Of a stretch of DNA of 64,000 nucleotides, positions 52,394 to 64,000 are shown piece after piece. How positions within the stretch are numbered: position 1 is the first letter of the stretch; each line of letters opens with the position of its first letter. Under the pieces are notes generated by a model. The model was given only the letters and a program-made list of their open reading frames with translations, was not told the origin of the DNA and made no database searches. Position numbers and translations under genes: made by a program. The DNA is from Cephalopachus bancanus (Eukaryota; Chordata; Mammalia; Primates; Tarsiidae), in contig JAPVLO010000073.1 of assembly GCA_027257055.1 (NCBI GenBank), forward strand, positions 2,728,001 to 2,792,000. The letters run 5' to 3'.

Positions 52394-52479
52394 CTCCAGA
52401 AGTGCAGCTCGAATCCTTCACACTTTTCTTTGCATTTTAAACAAGGGGCTCCAAATCCTTGCTCGTGACCTAAGCCCAT
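52394..52479 (-). CDS. TES: TES exon 2 (residues 10-38)
   Basis: The 86-nt exon begins with ATG directly after a CAG acceptor (52,482-52,480) and ends before a GTATTG donor. It encodes [20 protein letters not shown] and the following EGFELHFW, then two bases of an Arg codon finished by exon 3. The cysteine pairs belong to the Cys-rich N-terminus of testin. In the long human isoform this methionine is residue 10, read through from exon 1. A known 412-residue human isoform starts at this methionine, so it can also be a true start when another first exon is used. The upstream acceptor tract is pyrimidine-rich (CTCTTTAACAG). Confidence 0.95.
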
Positions 52480-52900
52480 CTGTTAAAGAGAAAACAATGT
52501 GAATCTATTATTACAGTCTTTAAAAAATTCAATAAATTGTACTTTTTATTCCCTTACCACTTGTGTTGACATAACTTTCAAACAAATCTTTTATGAGCAT
52601 TACAATGTTTAGTCAATGATGACACCTAGGTATGTATATGGCAGCTCTGAGTACATACATAACATGCTTTTTATTCTTACTGCCTTTTATCATGCAAAGC
52701 ATCGGAAAATGCATAGAAGACTACAAATATACAAGTAACAAAAAGTCATGAATTTATGTCTTTGGTCACTACATGCCCTGGATACAACAGGTACAGGGAG
52801 CATTTCAGAAAACTAAAACTTAAAGGGCAAGTCTGGTTCCCAATAACATATTTTTGCTGCAAACAAGGAATGTATGGAAGATTTTAGGAACTAAGATTGA

Positions 52901-53194
52901 GGTCGGGTGCGGTGGTTTCCGCCTGTAATCCCAGCACTTTCGGGGCCGAGGTGAGAGGATTGCCTAACCTCAGGGTTCAAGACCAGCCTGAGCAACTTAG
53001 TGAGACCTCGTCTCTACAACAAATCAAAAATAAGCCAGGTGTGGTAGTGCGTGCCTGTAGTTCTAGCTACTTGGAAGGCTGAGACAGGATTGCCTGAGCC
53101 CAGCAGGTTGAGACTGCAGTGGCCATGAGCGTGCCACCGCACTCTAGCCCGGGTGACAGAGTGAGACTGACTAAAAAAAAAAAAAAAAAAAAAA
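52901..53194 (+). repeat. Alu
   Basis: GGTCGGGTGCGGTGGTTTCCGCC start, 21-base A-run end. Confidence 0.92.
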
Positions 53195-53279
53195 TTGAAA
53201 TATTATTTCGTATTCTGCTATTTATTCTGATAAATATAATAATAATAATAGCAACAATAGACATTTATTGAACACCAGT

Positions 53280-53878
53280 AGTGTATGCCTTGAATGTTTG
53301 TGTCCCTCCAAAACTCACCCTGCAACTTAATCACCAATGCAATGGTATTAAGAAGTGGGTCTTATGTAGGTTCAATGATTGTAACAAATGTACCACTCTG
53401 GTAGGGGATGTCGAGGTGGAGAATGTTGAAAGTGGGAGATGTTGGCAGTGGGGAGGTGGCTGTGCATATGTGGGGGCAGGAGATATACAAGCACTCTCTG
53501 TACTTTCAGCTCAATAATGCTGTGAACCTAAAATTGCTCTAAAAATAGTCTATAAAAAAAGGAGGTGGGTCTTTATGAAATGATAGGTGATTAGCCCACG
53601 AGGTCTCCACCCTCATGGTTGGGATCAGTGCCCTGATAAAAAGGCTTCAGGAAGTGAGTTCATTCTGTCCATCTCTTCTGCTCCTCCCTCCATGTGAAGA
53701 TGCAGCAACAAGGTACCATGTAGGAAGCAGAAAGCAAGTCTACACTAGACACTGAATCTGCCAGTGCCTTGATCCTGGACTTTCCAGTCCCTAAAACAGT
53801 GAGAAATCAATTTTTAATCCTTGCAAATTACCCAGTCAAAGGTATTTTGTTACAGCAGCAGGAACACAGAAAGACAGT
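53280..53878 (+). repeat. MLT1-type LTR split by an L1M insertion
   Basis: TTGAATGTTTGTGTCCCTCC start and TATTTTGTTACAGCAGCAGGAACACAG end. The LTR is interrupted at 53,371-53,560. Confidence 0.85.
53371..53560 (+). mobile_element. L1M 3' end nested in MLT1
   Basis: TTCAATGATTGTAACAAATGTACCACTCTGG to TGCTGTGAACCTAAAATTGC, ending in an A-run. Flanks AGTGGGTCTTA and GGTGGGTCTTTA are a near-perfect target duplication. Confidence 0.8.
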
Positions 53879-53929
53879 CAGGAATGGCACTTACATCTCA
53901 CTAAAATCTTACCAAACTTCATAAAATGC

Positions 53930-54080
53930 TTATCAAATAGGCAATAATTTTCCATTTTAGAAATGACTTAACAGAAACTCAGAGAGGTTACAGAACTTGC
54001 TTAAGATCAAAGTGTTAATAAATGGTAGAGAAGAGATTTGAGTACAAGTCTTTCTGACTCCAAGGTCTGTGCTCTTATGT
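53930..54080 (-). repeat. MIR, reverse
   Basis: CAGAAACTCAGAGAGGTTACAGAACTTGC, then ACAAGTCTTTCTGACTCCAAGG. Confidence 0.85.
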
Positions 54081-55585
54081 TCGTGGTGGGGTGGAGGGTT
54101 ATGCTGTCATCTTTTATAGTAAGCCATTCTTTTTTTATTTGCCATATTAAACAAGAATCCTTGGAAACTTGCTGAGACATGGCCTAATAAGCAGAAGGGG
54201 TGGGGAACAGATGGGGGAAGGACACGAAACAGCAATATAAGGTCTTTTACTTAACTACTGATAATTTTTTTAAAAAGTCACATCAGCAGTGGCAAACCAC
54301 CAGTGATCAGAATATCCCATGTTTTAAATAATCATATCAGTGACTGTGACAAATCAGTTATTAGTGCCTAGAGTAATAGTTCAAACTAGACAAATAATAG
54401 ATCTTTTTCTATGGCCTTCTTTTATAACTTTACCAAGTTGTATTTGTCACTATGCAATCAAAACCACAGTGCTACTTGTTCCTTGAAAGATCAGCCTGAC
54501 GTGCCCTAAAGTTTAAGTGGAGTCCTTCCTTTTGTTCTGAAGAACATGACCATATCCCCTTACCATACCTAAGGCCATGTTCAAACCCAGCTGGTTCCCC
54601 TAGTACTTGTGAGAGCCCATGTTATTTTTAAGTTAGACCATCTCAAGTATACAACCCTGCCCAACATGAATTAAACTTTATCACTATCAATTTTCAAAAG
54701 AACTGAAAGTCTCTAAATTGTATACTTAACATCAACACTAAACTTATTTTTAGGAATCAAATTATTTCCTTGTCAATGAAGCTCACAGTTCACAGTACAG
54801 AAATAAAATAGGTTAAACAAAACAGAAAGGGAGACTGAGTTTTCTGGTCTTTTATAAGGAGTAAAACCAAAAATTTTCTCCTTTACAATATCCACAGTAA
54901 AATGAAAAGCAAATATAAACAAGTATATTCTTTTTCAAGCCCTTTCTCATTTCCCATTACGAGAGGTAATCCTGAATCCACCTAGTGTATATATCTGCTT
55001 CATAACTGTGTTCCACGTACCTTCTGCTAAATAAACTCTGATCCAAGATAAAAATCAAGACACTAAGCCTTAATCATAGTTTAGCTTAAATCAGTGGCTT
55101 TTAAACTCTTGTGTGTAAACTCACAATATGGAATATATTCATCTTGTGACACATAACTTGCATATGCTCATACAAACTTATGTGTGAGTATATGCATATA
55201 AAAATCCTCAGATTTACTGGCTCAGGTAATATCTAGAACTAAGTTTGCTTCTGCCTGTAAATTAAATGGTCACCTAAACAAATTCTTGTCTACCTTCAAA
55301 CCTGAATTGCCTGGTCAGAACAACACGGGGCTTAATAAAATACTACAAGCATATTGGCACAATACCATCTCATTCTCTATTTCTGAATGCAACTTGAATG
55401 TTTAGCTTATATAATTAGAACCTCGATTAGTTAACAAAGTTTGTACTCTAAGGTTTTGGTGTAGCTCACTGCTAACTTACAAAGTCAACCTTGCAACAGG
55501 GCAAGTTATTTCTTTCCTGGTATCTGTTTATATTAGAATTATTAGGACTGGTAGTATTTCATGAACATCTGCTCTTTTGAAATTT
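54081..55585. other. TES: Intronic sequence, nothing recognised
   Basis: No repeat family or exon supported. Confidence 0.4.
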
Positions 55586-55589
55586 GTCA

Positions 55590-55740
55590 CAAATTCTTAT
55601 AGGTGTCCCCCATCACACAAGAGATGAGGAAACTAAAATTCACAGAGGAAAGATGATTTGCTCCTGGTTGCACAGCTACTGAGCAGCAAACTAGACTTAA
55701 AACCCAGGTCTAGTTCCCGCTCCACTCTTCTGCTGGGGCA
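55590..55740 (-). repeat. MIR, reverse
   Basis: GAGATGAGGAAACTAAAATTCACAGAGG, GGTTGCACAGCTACTGAGC and AAAACCCAGGTCTAG. Confidence 0.85.
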
Positions 55741-55830
55741 GCTGACTAGAGAGTAACGAATGGGAGCTCTTCATTCTTCTTCTTTTTCTTTTTTTTAAGA
55801 TTTCATCTTATTTAATTAATTAATTAATTA

Positions 55831-56116
55831 ATTTTTTGAGTTGGAGTCTCACTCTGTTGCCCAGGCTGGAGTGCAGTGGCATACTCACGGCCACCCCAGC
55901 GTCAACCTGCTGGACTCCAGCGATCCTTCCACCTCAGCCTTCAAAGTAGCCAAAACTACAGACCTGCACTACCATGCCCAGCTAATTGTTGATTTTTATT
56001 GTAGAGACAAGGTCTCATCAAGTTGCCCAGGCTGATCTTGAACCCACGGGCGCAGGCAATCCACTCACCTCAACCTCTCAAAGTGCTAGGATTATAGACT
56101 GAACCACTGAGTCAGG
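55831..56116 (-). repeat. Alu
   Basis: T-run preceded by (AATT)n, then GAGTTGGAGTCTCACTCTGTTGCC; ends ACTGAACCACTGAGTCAGG. Confidence 0.92.
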
Positions 56117-59100
56117 TCTTCTTCAGTCTTCTAAAGAGAGTTAATGGCTCATTTCTGCCCCCAAGGACTACAAAATCCAGAAACCCTCCAGGAGATGTAA
56201 TCCAGAAACCCTCCCGTAGAAATGTAGATGACTTTCTGAGATCTCTGAAAAGGAAAGACTAGAATCCGTTTAGGGAGGTTGGGGGAGCTTTTTTAGAAGG
56301 AGGGGAACATGAATCACCATTGCAAGAATAAGCAGCATCTAAAAGCTCAGAGAAGGAAGTTCATTCAGACCTGAAGAAACACATCGGCAAAGGCCTATAG
56401 CAGGAGAGGGCAAGGCAAGAGCCAAAAACATCGCGGAGCTCTTGACAGGTGATAGGGTTGGCCTTGTAGCAGGCAGTGGTTTGGTTGTTTTCCTTTTCTT
56501 TTTTCCTTTTCCAAGGAAATCTCCTGAAGCATTCAGGACCACGTTTTAGGCTGCCAGGCTTAACAGAGAAGACATTCCCAGAGACAGGATGAGACTGGTA
56601 AAGTGGAAGTGCTATAGAAAAGTCACAGAGCAATGGGGGGTGGGGTATAGAGCACCTCTCAAGCTCTATTATGGAACCGCAGGGCACTCAGAGAGACCAG
56701 GAGACCAGGCTTTGGGAAAAGCAGCAATTGGAGAAACTGGCTCTGCAGGCTGCTCTGGAACACTCAGAAAGCACTGCCTCGGGGTTCTTCCCACCTTGCT
56801 GGTCCCGCCTGCAGGGCCAACTTAATCTCCTTACGGGCTCTTCTGGCTCTTTCGATAAGGTTTCTGAGCATGCCCCCCTGCACCTTTCTAAACACACAAT
56901 CACTTTCATCTTCACCACAAGCTCACACAGAAGAAGAAATAGGGGAACTCTGAAAACATCATAGAGAGCAAGTAAGTGGAAGAGTGGAATGAGGTCATGG
57001 CAACAGGATACTCTCTCTCCTGCTATAACCCAACGGAAGCAGTCCTAACTAAAAAGAAGCATTTAAACAAAACACAAAAAAACACCTAGTTTCCAAAATC
57101 ACTGTTAGCAGCTGAAGCAATTCGAGGTTCAGACTGGCAATGAACTTATTTTCCTGAGCGAATTTCAATAAGAGAAATTATTTTATGGCTACAAGCATAT
57201 AGCTACAAAACTTAAGCCTCACTGGCACCAGCACTGTCGATCTCTAATTTATACCACCTACTGAGTGAGAACTCTTCCCATATTTTCATCCTCTTATCAG
57301 TCTGTTAGGATAAAAAAGCACAATGACACTCAAAAAAAGATGATCTACACTCTAGTATTTTTGCCGTTTAGAATGTGCCTAGTTTCCAACTGAATTAGTA
57401 TGCAGTTGTTAAATCCAATTTATATCATAAAACTGCATTGTAGCAGACATACCTCCAATGTTTGAGGCACATTTCTTCTGCTATTCCCCACCCCAACTGA
57501 GGCATCTAATCATCATCGGTTATTCTACCCTTCACAAGTCAAACATATATCAGGTGAAGGACAACATACTGATTCTAAACTGGTAAAACAAGTTTCAGAT
57601 CAAGGATCTGGAACTCCACCCATCCTAAGGGCTTCCAAATTTCCTTCCCTTCTTCACTTTGTGTTCAGCACTCCCAGATTCCAGGATCCAGAATTCTCAT
57701 ACCTCCTATCTTCCCTTCACCCTCAGCACTACACCCTCTGGGTTTGGGTCCTTCTCCTTTCCTCAAGAGCCAAGGCTATTACTCTCCACACTCAAATCTT
57801 GTAGGTTCGTTTATGTCCAGGTGTCAGGGCTGGAGAATTCTTGATAAGGAATAACAATAAGGTGTTAATTTAAGGCGACCAGAGTGGAGGGTCTGTGCAA
57901 GGGTATGTGGGAGCAGTCAGGGAGAGAGCCCAGAAAGTGTTAGCTTATCAGCTAAGGCAAACTGGCTGTTTAGAAAGTGAAATCCAGATCCTCAGATGAA
58001 AATAAACACCAAGACACTGTGCTTGTTTGTAATTCCAAGGTTGTGAGAATAAGCTATCCCAGATAGCTGAGAAAATGATAAAATACACAGTTATAGATAG
58101 TAGAGAAGTAAGAAAACACAGAACTGTGAACTGTAGAAAGATCACTGAAGGAGAATCAGAAAAACTGCAATCAGGTCACCGGCATCACCGGCCAGTTCAG
58201 TGATTTTGGAAGTCACTTTCATTCCTGGGCTTCTAGATAATGAAGAAATTGAACTAGATTGACTCCAATTTATCTTTTATTCCTAAAATTATGATGGCAA
58301 ATAATGTGTCAGGTTAAATTTGTCTCAGTTTAGTTATTATTCTACATGGTCGCCTGCTCAAAGTTTAAACACTAAGTAGAAAATAATTATTTAAAAAACT
58401 AATATGTTAGTGGATCTTTTAAGTCAGAATCATTTGTAATTCAGTTTGGAGGAGTTTATAAAATACACATAGGAAACAAAAGACTTAAGTTGTGAGTGAT
58501 AAAATTCAGTTCTGTTGTATGTAATTACTTCAACAGCAAATGTAATATGGTTTTCCCTGCAGAGTCAACACTTAATACCTAAAAACACATGTTTTTCATA
58601 AATGCACTAGTCCCAAAATTGTCTACTTCATATAATTTTAGTAACACATTCTGGCCAACATTAATACAAGGATATGACAGATTAATTTTTCTTCTTTAGT
58701 GTCTAAGAAAACAGGTCCTTTGGACTGACTATATTAGGAGAAATTATAGTCAAGCTTTGGGAATACTATCAAGGTCCTCTGAAAAAAATAAAAATGACTA
58801 TAATATTTATCCTGAAACACTAGTCATACACAATTCAAACTTTTAAAATATCTTTAACTACATGCTCCAGAAACTGAACTTATATTGCCATGATCTGTGC
58901 CTCCAAACATCTTGCTATCCTCTGCTTATTTTAGAATAAGAAAAGCGAATGGAATCAATTTCTCCATATTCATAATTTTAAGCTGCCAGATAGTCTGGCA
59001 ACATTTCAGGTGACCCTTCTGACCCAGAAGGGTATTGCATGTCAGATACTTGAAAGAAAAAGGAAAAAAGGGTATGGAACATCTGGTATTTCAAACATGG

Positions 59101-59328
59101 TCTGAGTTGATCTGATGACGGTTTGAGTCTGGAAGATATTATGCAGTATTCAGGGTGAGATCATCTGATTCATGCTGTTTTCATAACCAAATTTCCCTCT
59201 GGAGCAAAGATTCATATGTGGTTACTAAACAAGCAAGTGTTACTAAGACTTCTTTAATCATCTTGGAATGAAGCTGACCAAGGTAGATTATATGAAATAT
59301 ACACATTCTCCCCCCAACCCTACTTTCT

Positions 59329-59329
<1 letters not shown>

Positions 59330-59364
<35 letters not shown>
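59330..59364 (+). repeat. (TG)n microsatellite
   Basis: About 17 GT units, followed by a looser (AC)/(TATACACACA) patch to 59,430. Confidence 0.95.
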
Positions 59365-59366
<2 letters not shown>

Positions 59367-59434
59367 AAATGTATATTTACCTTTCTATTATATACACACA
59401 CAGATGCTTGTATATACACACACATATACTCATA

Positions 59435-59768
59435 TTACACTCTTTCAGATTTGGGAGTACACATGCATATTCATTACATGGATACATCGTGTAGTGGTGG
59501 GGATTGGGTTTCAGGTGGCCCATTCCCCAGACAGTGAACATCATGACCTGCAGGTAGTTTCTGAACCCCAACCCTCCTCCCTCTTCCCCATTTGTGTCCC
59601 CAGTATCTATTATTTCCATCTTTGTGACCATTTAGCTCCCACATATGAGTGAGAACATGCAGTGCTTGGTTTTCTGTTTGAGTCAGTTTACTTAGGATGA
59701 TGATCCCCAGCTCCATCCATGCTGCTGCAAAGGATGATTTCATTCTTTTTTTATGGCTGCCATATTAC
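59435..59768 (-). mobile_element. L1 3'UTR fragment, older subfamily
   Basis: TAGCTCCCACATATGAGTGAGAACATGCAG, TCCCCAGCTCCATCCATGCTGCTGCAAAGG, TTTTTTTATGGCTGCC: reversed L1 end of a type different from the younger L1 copies in this window. Confidence 0.85.
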
Positions 59769-60279
59769 ACTCTTAAGGAAGCATTTTAGACCTTGTTCAT
59801 CCAGATAAATATTCTGGACAAAGGAACTACATTTCTAAATAATTCATCTCAGTACATGGCTCTTTTAGAAACTATGCGTAATCTGTGAAGTCCCCCATCC
59901 CAGTTAATATAGTTTGATTAATCTCTGACACAAGATTTTAAACTGTTTGAAATTTTTATTTGCCTGTTTCCCAATCTCTAACAAAATTGGCGAGGGTGGG
60001 AGGGTGAGGAAGGGTAGGTTACACAGAAAACCAAATTTAAATATAAAAATAGAGGTATCCTTTAACTTTGTAAAGTTTGCCAACTTTCTTCAGTAATAAT
60101 AAAAAGATGAGTGTGATTAAGAGATACAATTAATCATCCCTAATAAAACTGCTACATTTCTTTTTCTTTACTCATAAGAACAAAAACTTCTCATCTCTCA
60201 CTCAAGTCTGAAATACTGGAGGAAGGATGAAGAAAAAGTCATCACCACCCACCTGGTCACCCAAGTTTGGGCCAAAAGG

Positions 60280-60910
60280 CCTCCTTATCTTTGTCTAGCC
60301 ACGCTTATTACGCTCTAAGTCCTGCTGGACTCTTCTCTAAAAACCACAGTCTGCTCCCTCATCTCCATCCAATGTTCACGTCCAAACTCTCATCATATAC
60401 CCTGAGACCATTCTCTTCTAACTGCTTTGTATGGTTATATTGCTGTTCCCAAAATTATTTTAATAAACTTGCAGATGGTCATAATCTCCCCCTTGTGAAA
60501 TGCTTTTAAAATAAGTTCAATGAATTTTCACTTTTCTTAGCATGCAGAGGTCCTTTAAAGTCTGGTACCACCCTAGTTCCTTCCACCTACCTTCTTCACA
60601 TCCCTCTCCGTTCCAGCTCCAACCTCTCTCTACTTCTAGGGGAGCTTTTCCCTTTGCCAGGATCTCCATTTCCCTTCCCCTCCAAAATCCTACTCTTTAC
60701 TGGGCCCAATTCTAATGTCAGTTGCTCTGGGACGTCTTTCTTCAGCCATCCCCAGTAAAGTTCTTCTGAATTCCCACAGGTTTGAGCACGTCTTTCTTTG
60801 CCACTATGATTGTGTACACAGCAATTTATTCCCAGCAGACTGTGAGTTTCTTGCTCATATTTGAACTTCTGATGTCAGCCACACTGTCTGAGATTTATAG
60901 TAGTGCTAGA
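60280..60910 (+). repeat. L2 3' part
   Basis: TCCTACTCTTTACTGGGCCC, TTCTTCAGCCATCCCCAGTAAAGTTC, TTATTCCCAGCAGACTGTGAGTTTCTTG fit L2. Confidence 0.6.
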
Positions 60911-61019
60911 AAGATTATTTATTCATTTGCTTTAATTATCAAATGATCTTTAACATAGTATCTGTACCCCAAGGAACTCTCCCCTGCTTTTCACAGAAAA
61001 GACTCTGGAAGTGGTGATG

Positions 61020-61142
61020 ATGACAATAGCAGCAGTTTATTTTTATTGAGCACTTACATTGCCAGGAATATTTTACATGGATCATTACATTTTATCCTCA
61101 TAACTATCTTATAAGAGTCTGAGATACTATTATTATTCAGGT
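61020..61142 (+). repeat. MIR-like fragment
   Basis: TTTATTGAGCACTTACATTGCCAGG and CATTTTATCCTCATAACTATC. Confidence 0.6.
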
Positions 61143-61835
61143 TTTCATGGACAGAGTTGTGTCTGTTCTTAACCACCAGTGCCTAAACATAGGTCATAAC
61201 ATGGAAAACCCTGAGTTAAATAACTACTATGCAATAAATCAGTTTTAAAAATAGAAATTAATAGAAAGTTTAACTTTAAGACCAAAGGATTACGGCTCAA
61301 GAACAGAATAATCAATGAAGGGTCTTCAGTCGTCAACACTACTTATCCAAAAGGAAATAGGAATAAAACCCTTTACTGCAGATTTTAGTATTCATTTCCA
61401 CATCCCTCCAGCTTTTCAGTGCAAGAAGTGTAAAGCCAGAAGCCCCGCCTGAATCTCTGTCATAAAATCCACTGTGATTCAAATGGTCTGAAACCTTTTT
61501 GTTCATACACAGTAGTAAATAATCACATACTATGCTGTTAGGAAGGAAAAGGAAATGAGTAATGTTTCAGCCTAAATATTTTATAATAAATTCTATCCTA
61601 GAGGTAGTGGGTCAATCTTGCTGGAACATTAACAAATTAGACAAGCCCCACCCAATCTACCCCTACATTCTTAAGGCAGTATCCATATCAGGTTAATGAC
61701 AAAGAGACTGCCACCAAGGCGTGTTGTCTACTTGGGTCTGAGACAAACTCGTGTTGTACCAGATTGCTCAAAGCATATATACCTCAATAAATATGGTAAC
61801 ATATTTGAGGAAGAACAGAAGTAGATCCTGCTGCA

Positions 61836-62090
61836 CCAGACTAGAGTGTAGTGGCTGCTCCCGGCCACTGCAGCCTCGACCTGCTAGGCTCCAGTGATCC
61901 TTCCGCCTCAGCCTTCCGCGTAGCCAGAATTACAGACATGCGCTACCATGCCTGGCTGATTTTTTTTATTTATTGTAGAGATGAGGTCTTGCCAAGTTGC
62001 CCAGGCAGGTCTCGAACCCGCGGGCTCAGGCAATCTACTCACCTCAGCCTCCCAAAGAGTGGGAATACAGGCTGAGCCGCTGAGCCCGGT
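61836..62090 (-). repeat. Alu lacking 3' end and A-tail, with target duplication
   Basis: The Alu starts (at its low-coordinate 3' side) at CCAGACTAGAGTGTAGTGGC with no T-run and without the usual GAGTCTCACTCTGTTGC part. Yet TCCTGCTGCA lies exactly at both borders, 61,826-61,835 and 62,091-62,100. Confidence 0.85.
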
Positions 62091-62189
62091 TCCTGCTGCA
62101 TTTCTAAGAAACAATAATAACTTTTAGTTTTGGCAGGATATCTTGAAGCATTTCTAACTATATTTCTGTTATGTAAGCACTGAGGGCTG

Positions 62190-62435
62190 TGATGGTGGAG
62201 GTAGGAGTAAAAACATCTCAACCACCATTTACTAAGATAGCCACAGTACACATACCAGTTCATTTAATCCTCAATAACCTATGGGAAAGGTATTACCATC
62301 CCTATTTCATAAATAAGGAAACTAAGACTTGGAGAGATTAAGTAAATTGTCTAAGACTACCCAGCTAGCAAGAGGCAGAGTTAACATTTGCATCTTGACA
62401 TTTCTGTCTCCAAATTCTGTGCTTTTAACTTATCC
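62190..62435 (-). repeat. MIR, reverse
   Basis: TATTTCATAAATAAGGAAACTAAGACTTGGAGAG, GACTACCCAGCTAGCAAGAGGC. Confidence 0.88.
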
Positions 62436-62984
62436 CCTTTCCTCCTTTCCCCAAAATGAGACTTTTAAGGTAAATAATAATTTAAAGAGTAATATTCCTC
62501 ATCTGTAACTTTTCAAGAACAATCAATTTTGATCTGAAAGACTGCCTATTGGTCACTAGCCAGAGGCACCTGAGACTGGTTATGAGGAACCTGAATGCTT
62601 ACATATCAGCTGCAGGAACATAGCAGTCTACCAGGTGATTAATGCACACACAAAGGGGACCCTCAAAGAATGGTGTGTGAATCATGGAAAATCTCCAGGG
62701 TCCCAATGCAAAATAGGTCTCTTTCAATGTTACAGCAAGAGAAAAAATATCTTTAAACAATGAGAAAAAAACACACATGCATAAATTATATGTTACAGTT
62801 TTACAGTTTTAAGACCTTTATTCAAGACTTGTAGACTTATCACTAATATTAAAACTATTTGCCGTATTCTATGGAAAAGTATATACATTATGTGGTAGTC
62901 AGAGGCAATATAATCAAGCAAAAACTGAAACATCATTCTTTTCATTTTTGCAAATCACTAAATTTCTAGATTTATAATGGAACA

Positions 62985-63450
62985 CCTCTGTATTAGCTGC
63001 AAACTACCCTAAAACTTAGGGGTTGAAAATATCATTCATTGTTTCATGGGTTGTATAGGTCAGGAATTTGGGAGTGGCTTAAGTAGATGGATGGGCTCAC
63101 GGTCTCTTGCAAGATTGCAAACAGGGGTCAGCTGGGCTCCAGCCATCTCAAGGCTCCACTAGAGGAAGACCCACCTTCTAAGCCCTCTCACATACGCCTA
63201 CCCACATGGATACCTCATGACATGGTAGCTGGTTTCCCAAGAATGAGTGATACCAGAGGGAAAGAGCACAGAAGACAGAAGCTGCAGTCCTTAACCCTGG
63301 AAGTGTCATGATCACTTCTGCCATATTTCATTCTTTGGCAGCCAATGACTGGGTCCAGCTCATACTCAAGGGGTGGGCAACACATAAAGGTATGAATACT
63401 AGTGTGTAGGAATCACTGGGCATCATCTTAGAGGTTGCCTGCTACATCCT
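62985..63450 (-). repeat. MLT1-type LTR (old), reverse
   Basis: CTGTATTAGCTGCAAACTACCC and GGTCAGGAATTTGGGAGTGGCTTAAG, CATGACATGGTAGCTGGTTTCCC, CTCAAGGGGTGGGCAAC. Same family as 16,050-16,935. Confidence 0.65.
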
Positions 63451-64000
63451 CTTTTCTTTTAGATTTTAAATCCAAAGACTAAGTGATTTGTAATGAGACA
63501 GACATATTACAAAGGAAGACAGGGGGACAAGGGGTACACTTTGTCTATATGTTTTTCATTTCAAGTATTTAAATTCTTTTCACCCAAATGAGCATACCAA
63601 AACAGAACTTTGCTCTTTCCTTATAAATATTTTCATTCCCTTTGACTTGTTACTTTCACTCAGTAAAAACCAGCAAACAGTCTTCCAGAACACAGGGTAG
63701 AATATGATTTTAACTCTAAATCTCATTTTCTTTCTCAACATATATATACTTGTGTACACATGCATACACATACTCGTGTTACAGAACACAGCTGTAAACC
63801 ACGTTATTAAAATACCATACAAAATATCAGGCTTAATAAGCAAGAAATTTTCAGAAATATAATTCAGAGACAATTTTCATAATTTTTATAATACGCCACA
63901 GTCCTCCTTAAATAACACAAAATAAAATAAAAATTAAAAAGGTTTATACAAAACTTTATTCTATTACATAACTCCATTGGAGATCGAAGTAAAAGAAAAT

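Larger units (their letters stand above)
32003..52479 (-). other. TES: TES (testin) gene body, exons 2-7
   Basis: Six exons on the minus strand give, in order, the testin N-terminal segment, PET domain and three LIM domains. Exon sizes are 86, 253, 336, 216, 159 and 189 nt (the last to the stop), 1,239 nt in all, so 412 residues plus a stop. Every junction has GT and AG and the phases fit. Adding the nine residues of human exon 1 gives 421, the human length. Testin is a cytoplasmic scaffold at focal adhesions, cell contacts and actin stress fibres, binding zyxin, Mena/VASP-family proteins and actin-related partners; it is a reported tumour-suppressor candidate at human 7q31. No frameshift or premature stop is visible, so the gene looks functional. 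Exon 1 with its promoter is not in the window: no CpG-rich block is seen up to 64,000. Confidence 0.97.
52480..64000 (-). other. TES: TES intron 1 (partial)
   Basis: From the exon 2 acceptor to the window end. 56,120-57,590, 57,850-59,320 and 63,460-64,000 contain no feature I can support. 57,600-57,840 may be an L2 scrap. No CpG-rich promoter-like block or exon 1 coding sequence was found. Confidence 0.8.

Overview
The window is primate nuclear DNA, most likely from a strepsirrhine (lemur or loris lineage) and probably lemuriform. About 18 dimeric Alu elements are present. Many carry a diagnostic variant (start GGCTCGGTGGCTCAGCCTGTAATCC, middle GATTTATTGTAGAGATGAGGTCTC) rather than the AluS/AluY consensus of monkeys and apes. 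L1 3' ends are also of a non-human type. L2, MIR, MLT1, MER5A and mariner relics fill most of the remaining recognisable DNA. The organism call is an inference from repeat types.

The only host protein-coding gene I can support is TES (testin), on the minus strand from 52,479 down to 32,003. Six coding exons (human exons 2-7) are intact, with consensus splice sites and correct phases. They give 412 codons plus a stop. With the nine residues of exon 1, which must lie beyond 64,000, this equals the 421-residue human protein. The protein is an N-terminal Cys-rich segment, a PET domain and three LIM zinc-binding domains, and acts at focal adhesions and on actin. The 3'UTR runs to lower coordinates and contains an Alu in the sense orientation.

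1-4,800 is intergenic: L2, MLT1, Alu, a mariner relic, MIR and some unassigned unique sequence. 4,839-12,239 is an endogenous gammaretrovirus-like provirus with both LTRs, a 4-bp target duplication, a tRNA-Gly-like primer site, a recognisable nucleocapsid zinc knuckle and a broken env. Its 9.3-10.4 kb section looks like poor base calling. A second, internally deleted copy of the same family lies at 14,282-15,282. 12,240-31,390 is a repeat-rich intergenic tract (Alu, L1, L2, mariner, an expanded GA tract inside an MLT1 LTR). 31,390-52,479 is TES with repeat-filled introns. 52,480-64,000 is part of TES intron 1, with no further exon seen.

I found no undescribed multi-gene system. The most useful observations are a tailless Alu with perfect target duplications, a proviral copy deleted from inside its 5' LTR into env, an L1 with a twin-priming inversion, a probable sequence-quality artefact, and an unassigned LTR-like block near 21.8-22.5 kb.
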